Below are positions 25,301-36,900 of a DNA stretch of 64,000 nucleotides, piece after piece (within the stretch, counting starts at the first letter, position 1; every line of letters begins with the position of its first letter). The translations under genes were made by a program, and so were the position numbers. The stretch spans positions 2,294,501 to 2,358,500 of the forward strand of contig WPIO01000009.1 of NCBI GenBank assembly GCA_009760855.2. The letters are read 5' to 3'. The notes beneath the pieces are model-generated. The model was not told the origin of the DNA and did no database searches. It saw nothing but the letters and a program-made list of their open reading frames with translations. The DNA is from Cristatella mucedo. Its lineage: Eukaryota > Bryozoa > Phylactolaemata > Cristatellidae.

Positions 25301-27930
25301 CACTGGTTACATCTCTTCTGACTGTCCCCACTGTTGCTGTGGAGAAAAAAGAACTGGAGGTTTTAGCTAAGCAGTGCCTGCCTACATCGTCTGCTGTGGT
25401 CGGTCGGCATGCTTGGGCTGTGCAGCCAACACTCGAATCATCCGTATTGTCTTGGCGTTGGGTTATTGACTGGTTTATCGAGCTTAATTGGACAGGCTGA
25501 CCTTTCTCTACGCTCTTTGGGTTGCACTGTACCATTGCAGTCGGTGGATCTCGATACCTACAATCTCTCGCGATCGTTTTTTATGGTATCCGGTTGTTCT
25601 CCTACTCGCGACTCTCTGACGTGGCTGGCGACGTTGGCCGTGTGCCTGTATCGCCTCCATGGCTGGATTTCGACCTGACCGTGTATGCGCTGCATGCCAG
25701 TGGGTAGTGCAAATGCATGGGCTTGGATGCTGGCAACCTGAGAGTGCTTGCTTGGGCTACGGAGGTGCATCTACCCCTGAGCATGCATTCCAGCGGTCGC
25801 GACTCTAATTGGCAAAGTGGGCTTTTTTGAGCGGTGCATAGTGCCAGCTTGCAGAGTGAACGGTGGCTGCACGCTGCCTTCTTGCCTTCTTTGCTATGCT
25901 TATTGAATCCGCTTGCTTTTTTATTGTCGGCGCTTGCAGGTGTCCGGTCTGGAGGAGGACGCTGAAGCCCGCATGGCAGAGCAGCCGGCCGAGGCCGAAG
26001 GCATACGGCAGAAGCTCGATGACATTAAAGTCGTGTGGAAAAACTTGAAGGACATGGTGAGCTGTAGGCTGTCAAAAAGTAATCTGCATTCTAATCTGCA
26101 CCAAAACTCGTCGCCAGTTAGATAGCAGGGGCAGTCGAACTGGCTGGACGGACTCATGTGCACGTCGCTAGCCGCCATGCTTAATGAAAGATGAAGGAAA
26201 TTTAATTCGCAGAAGTTGGGCCTGACAGTTGGCATGGTCGACGTCCTCGAGGACGACTTGCAGTGACTGCTACCTACAGTTTGCAACACACCCCCCCCAC
26301 AAAGCAATAGTTGCCTCGTGTCTTTCCTGGGCACTCGAGCAGACAGGCCGGCTGCAAAACTGCAGCGCAGCGCATAGCATCCGAAAAATGCCAGACAACC
26401 TGAGATGCATCTCCCATGGCTGCGTGCGTGCATGTCGTAGTGAGCTTGTGACAGCTCGTTGCAATGTTAAGACGAATGGATGTTGGGACTGCCAGCTGAC
26501 TACTAGGCTATCTGTCTGCTTTTCGGCTACTCTCTGCTATTGGTAGCCATCGCCGCGTATGCAGCAGGGATACTGTGCGTCGTTTGGGGCAGAGCCGGCG
26601 GCGCATAGAGACAGTGGCGGCAGTGCGATGGCCGCGCCGAAAGTTTTTCTCTTTCATCATGCCTCGCTCGTCCCAGCCGGCCTTGACCGAATACGGGAGC
26701 GCTGCTCAGCGGCAAGCCGGGCTTGTGGCAACTGCTAGCTCTGCCGGCTGTTGCGGCACCACCTGATGGCACGCTCACCGATGGTCGGCTCGCGCGGCGG
26801 CGGTTTTTGCAGCTCGCCGCGAGGGAGGAGCGGCTTGGCTCGGCGAGCGAGCTGCAGCGCTTCCTGCACAACCTGGACCACTTCCAGCAGTGGCTGGCCG
26901 ACACGCAGACGGCCATCGCATCGGAAGACATGCCTGCCAGTCTGGCCGAGGCCGAGCGTCTGCTGGCGCTGCATCGGGGCCTGCACGACGACATCGGGCA
27001 GCACACTCCCGAGTACGACGACCTGCAGAAGTTCGGAGCCGCAACGCTGGCCGCCGGCGTGCCCGGCAGTGCCGACGGCGACGACGAGGCCGGCGGCGTC
27101 GGCGCTGCGGGAGACCTGATGGACGGCCACAGTGCTGCTGCTGTTGCTGCTGCTGCCCCCTCCGAGGTGCCGCACGTGACCGCCGATGCTGCGCAGCTCA
27201 TGTTCCTCGGTCAGCGGCTGAAGCTGCTTCAGGAAGGCTGGGCCGAAGTGCAGCAGATGTGGGAAACGAAGCAGGCTTCGCTTGACCAGAGCCTTCAGCA
27301 GCAGGTAGCCCCCATCGCAGCTGCCGCCGTCTCCACTTCGCTTGCTTTTGGCTAGTGCTGTGCCCATCCTCCGAGCCAAGTGGTGTCGCCCGGCCGCTCC
27401 CGGCCACCTGGCGGGCCGCCTTCTTGCTCGGCCTCTCAGCCTGGCGCACGAGCCATGTCTGTCATGTGGAATGTCGTCTCTCGTGCTCTCTAGATATTCC
27501 TGCGGGACGCTGCGCAGGCTGACGTGCTGCTGAATCAGCAGGAGAACTTCCTGTCGAAGGAGGAGGTCCCGGTGAGTGAAGGCCCTCCCCGTGCCTCCTC
27601 TTGCCGTGCGCCGAAGCAAGCTGCCGAGCTCGCGCACATCGAGCAAGTCGTTTGCATTTCGGCTGCGAGGGCAGTGGCAACAGCAGCAGCCCTGCGCGAG
27701 CCTCTCCTCTGCCTGTCGCCTGGGCCGCTCTCTCGACGGCGTGCGGCGAGTGCACGTCGTGGCTCATCGACCCCAGATCGCTCCCTGCTCACCCGTGACG
27801 TTCGTCTCTCCCGCAGAGCACCACCATGGACCGGCAGGTATAGTTTGCTGTGCTCGTTGTGCTGGCAGCAAATTACTGACGGCCGTGACCCGTTGTTTAG
27901 ATGCCTGGCGGCATGTCGGCGACTGTGTAG

Positions 27931-27981
<51 letters not shown>

Positions 27982-30900
27982 AACTACTAATAGCCCGGCT
28001 TCTGCTTGGTGGCCTATTAATTCTTAGTGGGCGTTTTGCTCTTGGAAGCGTCTGCAGTCGTTGCGCTACGGGTGCTGCTTGCTTGCATATCGTGTGCATA
28101 CTACTAGCAGTTGTTAAACGTGTTGCCATTATCCTGCGTGCTGGCTACTTACGGCTTAGGCGTCTGGTGCAGGCTGCTGCTTAACTAACAGACCGGGGCG
28201 TGTGCAAAAGCAGGCGCACATGCGCGCACGAACGCACGCTTATGATACCCGCGCACCGGTATGTGTTTAGCAGCTTTAGATGTCGTTATTAACCTGGTCA
28301 ATCCCTCGGCATGCTGATTTTTGGTGCGAGTGTGCGCGAACGAACTACCCTACGAGCTCGTCAATTCATGTCCTTATTTTTTGGTAACTTTTCTCACCTA
28401 ACCGTGTGCCATCTGGTCGCGTTTGTGCTCCATTTTGGATGCTTGTGCTTGTATCATCAATCGATGTAGTAGCATTCGCTGCCTCGCATGATGCAACAGC
28501 AGCAGCTTTGTTCGTTTGGGTCAGTTGGCATGCGTGTGAGTGAGCAGTCTGCACACCGTTACCCAAGAGTGTCGTAGGGCACGCTGTCGTTAAGAAAGTG
28601 CCTCGTCTGCCCCTCCCATCCCGAGGAAGAGATGAGCCACCTTTGGGTGGCTGTACGACAGATGGTTGCTTAATCCTCGTCTACATTTTCTCCCCCTTGG
28701 TCTCACTGCTGTGTGCAATTGCCACTTGCAGACAGCACTAGAAAATGCAGAGAACATGATCAAACGGCACGAAGCGTTTATTACGACAATGGACGCTAAT
28801 AACGACAAGCTCAACCAAGTGATTCAGTCGGCACAGAAGTTGATTGACGATGGCCACTTTGCTGCAGAGAAGGTGCGCTTCCCATCCTGGAGGTCGAGAC
28901 CGGCGCGGGGGCTGCCCGTTCGTAGAGCTTCGTAGCAAATCGCGTTGAATGCTCGTGGTCTGGCTGCCATGCCCCCGCCTGCCGATCGTGATTGCTGCAG
29001 GTCTCGAAGAAGTCGGAAGACGTCGCTCGGCGCCGCGATGCCAACCGCGACCGCGCCCTGGAGCAGCTGCGACGCCTGCGAGAAGGCAAGCGGCTGCTGC
29101 AGCTGCTCGCCGACTGCGACGAGCTCGGCGAGTGGCTGGACGAGAAGACCGTGGCCGCTCAGGACGAGACTTACCGAGATGCGAAAAGCGTGCACAGCAA
29201 GTACATGCGGCATCAAGCCTTTGCGGCCGAGATCGCATCCAACCGAGATCGCCTCGAGCTGCTGAAGGCCGAGGGTGAACGATTGGCAGAGGAGCAGCCG
29301 GAGGATGGACTGCAGGTATCGCTCGCTGGATCTTCCTCCCTCGTTGTCAAGCGGCAGCTGCCGCCGCTGCTGCCGACGCTTGGGAGAAATGTTCTCGTGG
29401 TAGCTGCCACTGCCGCTGTCTGCCCGCCCGCTCGGCCTGAGCCGTGAGTGAGTGAGCTCCATGCTTGCTTCGTGAGGCCGAAGCGACTGGTTAAAAGTCT
29501 CCGTACCTCTTGTTGCTCAATGTGAACTGGTGCTCTGTTTTTCTCGCACAGGTCTCTGAGCGTATTGCTGCTCTAGCCACTCAGTGGGACGAGCTGGAGG
29601 AGACCACGCGGGCCAAGGGCGAGCGTTTGTTTGATGCGAATCGTCAGGTGTTGTTCGAGCAAGGCTGCGAAGACATCGATGGTCATCTGGATGACATAGA
29701 GTCACAAATCATCGTTACCGATGTCGGCCAGGACTTGACCACAGTTAATCTACACCTTAGCAAGCACAACGTAAGTCAATTGGGTTACTTTCGTCTCGGC
29801 ATGTTTCTATCCCGACATGTTCGTCTCAGTCGAATTACATTTTTTCGCATGCTCTCGTGCACATGAGTATTTACTTGGCACTTTGCTCAACAATCATGTC
29901 TGACTTTCTAAATATCATGAAATATGCTGTTTTGCCAAACAATTGACTTTCTTGATTAATGCTTTTGATCACGCGTGTTTGCCTGTGCTTCGACTTGCTC
30001 CGTGCAGCCACTCAGTTGTATGTCGGGATTATTTTCTCACAGAAGCTAGAGGCTGAGCTGGCAACAAAGCGCGAGCAGGCCGTCGAATTGGAGAGCCAAG
30101 CAGTCATACTTCGAGAGCGTGACCCAGCACGGGCCGAAGAGATCGAACGTCGGCAAGTGGCTGTCCAAGAGCGAATCCAAGCGCTCGAGGCGCCGCTGGC
30201 TGAAAGGCGCTTGGCTCTAGACAGGACTCGGCAAGTGCATCAGTTTTTACGTGATGTCGAAGACGAGACCCTTTGGATTAGCGAACGGCAGCGACTTGCC
30301 GACGATCCAAACGTTGGCAGTAGTTTGCAAAGCGTCCAGACCCTGCAGAAGAAGAATCAGGTGAGGTTACTGTTGGTGTAGACTGCTTTGGCTCTGAGAT
30401 TTGATGCCGGCTGAATCTCATCATGTTCCTAATTTTTTATAGTCGCTTCGAACCGAAATTGACAACCACGCTCCGAGAGTGGAAGAGGTTTGTCAAAGTG
30501 GACAGCTCATGCTTGCTGCCGGCTACCCACAGTCGGAAGGATTCCAGGAAGATGTTGACCAGCTCCTGTCGTTATGGAAGCATCTCAATGACTCGGTGGA
30601 GGCGCGGAAAGCTCGCCTTGACGACTCGGAGGTTTTGCAGCAGGTTTGTACTAGTGTGCAGTTAAGGCGTAGTTGGCTTGCAATGGATATTCCGGAGCGG
30701 TCTCATATACTAGCATATCTATATCATCCCCTGTGGCCTCGCCGCATGCCATAGCTCAGCTTAATGGCTCATGGCACTGTTGCCGGAAACCAGTGACCCT
30801 GTTTCTATGTATCATTATCTACGGGAGACAGCTTTTTTTGTTAGTATTGACATCGCGTTTTGGCATTCAGATCTTTTGACATAAATAGGTGGAAATAAGA

Positions 30901-33900
30901 TATCCTATAAGACTATATCTGTTCTGCAGTGGTACTTTGATGCTGCCGAAGCCGAAGCCTGGATGGGTGAACAGGAGCTATTCCTCATTGCTGACGATCG
31001 TGCAAAAGATGAGATCGGAGCAGCAATCATGCTGAAAAAGCATGCTGCCCTCGAGCGGACTATCGAGGATTATGCCAACACAGTTCGGCAGCTGAACGAG
31101 CGAGCCGTCAAGCTTATGGCCGAAAATCGTCCTGAGAGGTAAGGAAATATCCCGGTTGCAAAAATATAGGTTAAACAAACTGCAGTGGACGACCTATTTG
31201 TCGCGTTGCCTGTTTTTTGTGCCTATGGGAAGGAGTGAATTTATTTCGTGGACGACAATGGTTAGCCCTTCCTCAACTTGCACTTACAGCGACCAGATCA
31301 GTCGACGGCAGTCTCAGGTTGGAAAGCTGTACGCTGGCTTGAAGGACCTTGCTGGTGATAGGCGCCGACGCCTCGACGAGACGCTAAAGCTCTATATGCT
31401 AAACCGTGACGTTGACGAACTGGAGCAGTGGATAGCCGAGCGAGAGCAGTTCGCCAGCTCGCAGGAACTGGGCCAGGACTTCGAGCATGTCTCGGTAAGA
31501 AGCTGCCTTTCAAGAGGCACAGGGTGGTCTTCAGCTGTATCTTGCGAGAATGCTCTGCTTGGATCCTGACGGCAATGATTTCTTTCCCTTACAGATGCTG
31601 AGCGAAAGATTTAAAGAGTTCCAACGTGACACTCGAACGGTAGGGGAGGATCGTGTCGAACGTGCTGTCTATGCTTGTGACGCCCTCATAGATGCGGAGC
31701 ACACCGATGCAGCCACCATTGCTGAATGGAAAGACGGCATCAACGAAGCATGGGGAGATCTGGTTGAGCTCATGGCCACTCGTGCTCAGCAGCTGCTAGC
31801 TAGTTGGAACCTCCACAAGTTCTTCAACGATTGCAAAGAGACTCTGGATAGGATTGTGGTGAGTGTACATTTTGTACTAATGTCGTAGGTCTTGCAACTT
31901 TGCTTGCCCTAGTTGAACAATAACAAGATTGTGCATTTCAATTGTGAAGGGAGAGCCCAAAAAAAAAGATCAGGGCCACAGAGAAGAGCAAGACAAGTAT
32001 ACTGCTAACACTTACGAATCGATTTTCCACCGTAGTCTGCTAGCTTTTTTTGGCCCTGATTCTTTTTTGTCACCTTCTGATGCGCAGCGGATCCATCAGC
32101 CACGTTGGTAGGTATATGTTGTGGACAGTTTTGTGAGCCAAAACAATCCTACACTCTCGTGTTATATAAATTATACTATTCTCTATATGTATAAGCCTCC
32201 ATAGCATCCTTGCTTGCATGGTTCCACTTGGTTGCCATGAATTGCAATGGTTGAACTGAGAACTAACAAGGTGTGGGTTGTTCTTGCTTGCTCTTGAAAC
32301 ATTCGTTCCTTCGTTGAATTGTGGCTTAGCCCCACCGAAATCTGTACAAGAAATGCTCGGTAGCATACGGCGTGTTTTCTGCTGTAGGAAAAAAAAAATG
32401 CAGTACCTGAAGAACTGGGCCGTGACGTTAAGAGCGTCGAGGCTCTCCAGAGAAAACACGCTACATTTGAAAACGACTTAATGACACTTGGCTCGCAGGC
32501 AAGCTGTGGCTCTCGTAGAAGCAGCTTGTTTGTTTAGAATGTGGATAGCAATTAGACAGCTTCCACTGTGAAGTCTTGCAGAGCAGCTTGCTTGCCGAGT
32601 GGGTGGCCGGAAATCAAGCAGACCGTAAGTGCCGCCCAACGACTCGCTGCAGGTTCAGAACGTGCAGGAAGAGGCAGCAGTGCTGCTCGCTGCGTACGCA
32701 GGCGACAAGCAAGCCGAGATCCGAGCCAAAGAGGCCGAGGTGGTGGACGCATGGCGTGCTCTGCAGCTAGCCGTCGGAGTTCGCAAGGGACGTCTCGACG
32801 ACGCTAACGACTTCTATCGTTTCTTGGCGCTTGCTCTGGATTTGACGCTGTGGATGGATGACATAGCTCTGCAAATCGGAACTCAAGAAAGGCCGAGGCA
32901 AGCATAAAGTTTATGTAGCTGCAGTGTCTATGCATGATCCGATTTGAACATCTGTTGCTTTTCATGTGTTGCCTCTGCAGGGCAGTAGGAGAGCTGTGTA
33001 GATTTGCATGTGTGCCTGTGTGCGACTGCAGCTGGTTGAGTGGGTGGCTCCTTAATCGAGCCGTCTAACTAACTCTTCCTCTCGTTCTGTCCGTGCTGGA
33101 GGTGTCTTGTTACATTTCTATTCCTGTTGATTTACTACTTAACAAGATTCCTTTAGTGACTTGTGTGGTGTGCATCACCGCTAGCATCGTCTCGGGAAAG
33201 CATGAAGCTGACTCACACGAGTCTGATAATGCTGCAGGGATGTCTCTGGAGTTGAGCTTCTGATGAACAACCACCAAAGTGTCCGTGCTGAGATCGATGC
33301 TCGCGATGAGAATTTCAACGTGTGTATAAATCTTGGCAAAGACCTGCTGGCGCGAAATCACTACCGATCGGCTGAGGTTCGTGAAAAGCTGGTAGACCTT
33401 CAGAGCCGTCGTGGTGCTATGATGCAACAGTGGGAAGACAAGTGGGACTACCTGCAAATTAGTGAGTCAACTGTGCAGTGGTGCTTGTCGAGCAGCAGGC
33501 TTATTGTGCTTGACACGTGCCTTACCGGTTTAGCTAACTACGGCTCATGCAGTATGAATTATCATTCTTTGGCTGTCGAGACTGTCAGTCAAGGCTGGCT
33601 CAACGTCCAATGAATGTAGTTCGTTTTCTCACCCGCAGTTCTGGAGGTGTACCAGTTTGCACGTGATGCCGATGCCGCAGAAGCTTGGCTGGCAGCTCAG
33701 GAACCCTACCTGCAGCTGAACGTCTTGGTGGAGATGAATGAAACGCTTGAAGCCGTCGACGGTCTTCTCCGCAAGCACGAAGCATTCGAGAAATCGACTG
33801 CCGCCCAGGAGGATCGGTTCCTGGCCTTGGACCGACTGACTACGGTACAGTGGGATGGCCGTGAGCAATGCATGGTGCTGGCATTCATTCTTCACTTCTG

Positions 33901-36900
33901 TTCGAAGCCAGCAAATGCTCATGCTGGTTGTCAGGGGTCGGGTTTTTTTTTTGGCGATTTTTTTCGCGAGCAGTATACCGTGCCTGGATTTGCTTGCTCA
34001 CTCGAGTAATTTACATGCACCACGTGGCAGCCTGCCTTCGTGAGATTTTACGTTTTACGATTAGTTGTGGAGGCCACTGGCTGTGGTAACTCACAGATGC
34101 GACCTGTCGAGTAGAGCATCTCTGTTCGTTTGGTTCGTTGCGAAGCATTCGTCGCATCTCTTGCCCCCCTCCGTCTTAGGCCAGGGGTAAGATGCTCGCT
34201 CTCGCTTAGACCCAGGTCGCAGGTTCGGCTTGCTCTCGTTAGACCGAGGTCGTGGGTACGAGTCCTGTAGTGGGCGATCCTTTTTTGCCCACTGCAAGCA
34301 GCAGTGATAGCCACTAAGACTCAGTTGCACTATATAATAATGCATACAAAAGCCTTCTGCACAAATTCGACGGGGTCTCCAATTTTTCCTTCCTGGTGTG
34401 ACAGCCCTGTGTATGGTGGACGTTAGGCGTCTTCCTCTGAAATCTGCTTTTTGCTCTTTTGAAAAGCTCGAGGTTCGCGAACTGAAGCGTGCCGGGAAGC
34501 TAATTCCCGGAGCATACCCCGGCATTTTCGGCACTCGTAAGGAGCGGAGACGTGGGAGCATGGAGCTCCTGGGCGACGTCTTGCCGTTTATTGACGGCCG
34601 GCAACCGGCCCCTTCAGTCGTGCCCGCCGCAGATGCCAGTGTGGAAGCAAGCGATCGTGTACCAGTGGCAGAAGAGCTCGAGCCGCTTGAAGATCCTATT
34701 CCAGCAAGCCGTATCGATGTCGGAATATGTGCCGCTGCACCGTTGAGCGAAGCGCTAGTTGGCAAGGAGTCACCGAACGGGCAGCCAGCTGCCGCCGACA
34801 TTCCAGCCTCTGCCGACATTCCAGCCTCCGCCGACATTCCAGCCTCCGCCGACATTCCAGCCTCCGCCGACATTCCAGCCTCCGCCGACATTCCAGCCTC
34901 CGCCGACATTCCAGCCTCCGCCGACATTCCAGCCTCCGCCGACATTCCAGCCTCCGCCGACATTCCAGCCTCCGCCGACATTCCAGCCTCCGCCGACATT
35001 CCAGCCTCCGCCGACATTCTTGCATCAGCCGACATTCTAGCCTCCGCCGACATTCCTGCATCAGCCGACATTCCTGCATCAGCCGACATTCCTGCATCAG
35101 CCGACATTCCTGCATCAGCCGACATTCCTGCATCAGCCGACATTCCTGCATCAGCCGACATTCCTGCATCAGCCGACATTCCTGCATCAGCCGACATTCC
35201 TGCATCAGCCGACATTCCTGCATCAGCCGACATCCCTGCATCAGCCGACATCCCTGCATCAGCCGACATCCCTGCATCAGTCGACATCCCTGCATCAGCC
35301 GACATCCCTGCATCAGCCGACATCCCTGCATCAGCCGACATCCCTGCATCAGCCGACATCCCTGCATCTGCCGACATCCCTGCATCTGCCGACATCCCTG
35401 CATCAGCCGACATCCCTGCATCCGCCGACATCCATGCCTTTCTTGCTGCCCCCTTTGGCGCCGGTTGCAGTGGCCAAAGCAAGCTGGCTGACGCGCCTGC
35501 CTCGAGTGACAGCGGGAAGCAGGTGTCAAAAAGCAGTATCAACGATGTGCCTGACGACCCGCCGAAGCAGCAGCAGGAGCGCCTGGCTCCACTCGTATCG
35601 GCAGAAACCACATTTGATAGCAGTGGTAGCAGCACGGCCAGCACAGAAAGTGACAGCAGCAGCAGCTTCAGCTCTTGGAGCAGTGTGTCTAGCTTGAAAG
35701 CCACTGTGCCTAGCGCCGTTCGACTGGCTCAAGCAGTGGCCCAGCTCTCTGGCTCGCCAGTGAAGTGGCCGGCCGTGGCACGTGAGACCACGTTCGGTGC
35801 TAGTGACAGTGATGACGACGACGACGAGAACGCTGCTGCCGAGGCAGTGCAACCACCTGCTCGCCGAGCTGTAAGAAAAGGGTCCCTCCCAGCCTCAGTC
35901 TCGGCCTGGTTCTGCTGGTGACGGTTGCCTTGCTGTGGCGGTGTTGGCTTCGGCCTCTGGTGGCCCCCTCCGGCCACCCACTCCGAGATTGCGCACATGA
36001 CCTCCGGTGTCTTCCGGCCACCCACCCGAGATTGCGCACATGATGCACCGTCCGGTGGAGGTCGAGAGCTTTCGCGTGGCAGCTTGTGCCGTGGCCGTGT
36101 GGTGCACCCTCTCGGCTGCAGCGCTGTAGCTGGGCGCCAGGTCATGCGAGCCAAGTATTTCGCCATACGAATAACCCTGCAGCAATAATGGACCGCTTTG
36201 GCATTGACACGAGTGACTCAATCGAATGCCATAGGCGTGTGCTTCTGACTGCGCTGCAAGCGCGTGTGCATTTTTTCGTGTGCGCCCGGAGCTTTGCCGC
36301 GCTTTCGTGACCATCGCACAATTTGCTAGGCGGCTTCTCGTTCGGCTGTGCCGCCTCATGCTCGCTAGCTCGCTTTGCTGCTGCTGCTGCTGCTGCTGTG
36401 GCTGACAAGCGGCAACCGAATCGCCAAAGTCCCGTCGGCAGCAGCAGCAGCAGCCCGCAATGGTCGTGACGCCGGTGCTTTCCTGCAGATGGAGGTGCGC
36501 GAGAAGCAGAAGAGTTCCGCAGGAGCTTCCGGCGCTGCCACGTCCGTGCGAGACAAGTACATCGAGGACTTCTCGCCACCGTCGCCCATTGAAGGGTACG
36601 TGAGCTGAGCCAAGTCGAACTTGGCTCGACTCGAGTGATCTGGCGTCTCATCTGTCTGCTCCCGATTGTCTGTGCCCGTGCTGTGGCCGTGCCGACGACT
36701 GCATCGAAGCCAGCTTTGCCATCGAGGCACGGCCTCGCTTCCGAGCCCCTCCGCTGCCGCCAGCCTATACTCGGGCGCCTGCCGGCCCCAGCCTTCATAT
36801 TGTCATCGAGCTGTGAGAATGGCTGCTCGCACGGGCTCGCTCACCCATGATGCAAGGGTTCCGATGATAGCTGCTATCGCATTGCTTCCGGCCGTCGTGA

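Noticed and set aside
26735-27646. 303-codon minus-strand open frame
   Set aside because: It is antisense to beta-spectrin exon 19, which is GC-rich; the plus frame carries the conserved repeat sequence.
34794-35423. CRISPR-like direct repeat array
   Set aside because: Units are contiguous with no spacers, lie in a eukaryotic coding exon and translate in frame.
34091-35704. 537-codon minus-strand open frame with a MSADAG repeat
   Set aside because: It is the reverse strand of the ADIPAS array and the linker exon. The plus frame is tied to conserved beta-spectrin exons on both sides, and the minus frame has no independent support.
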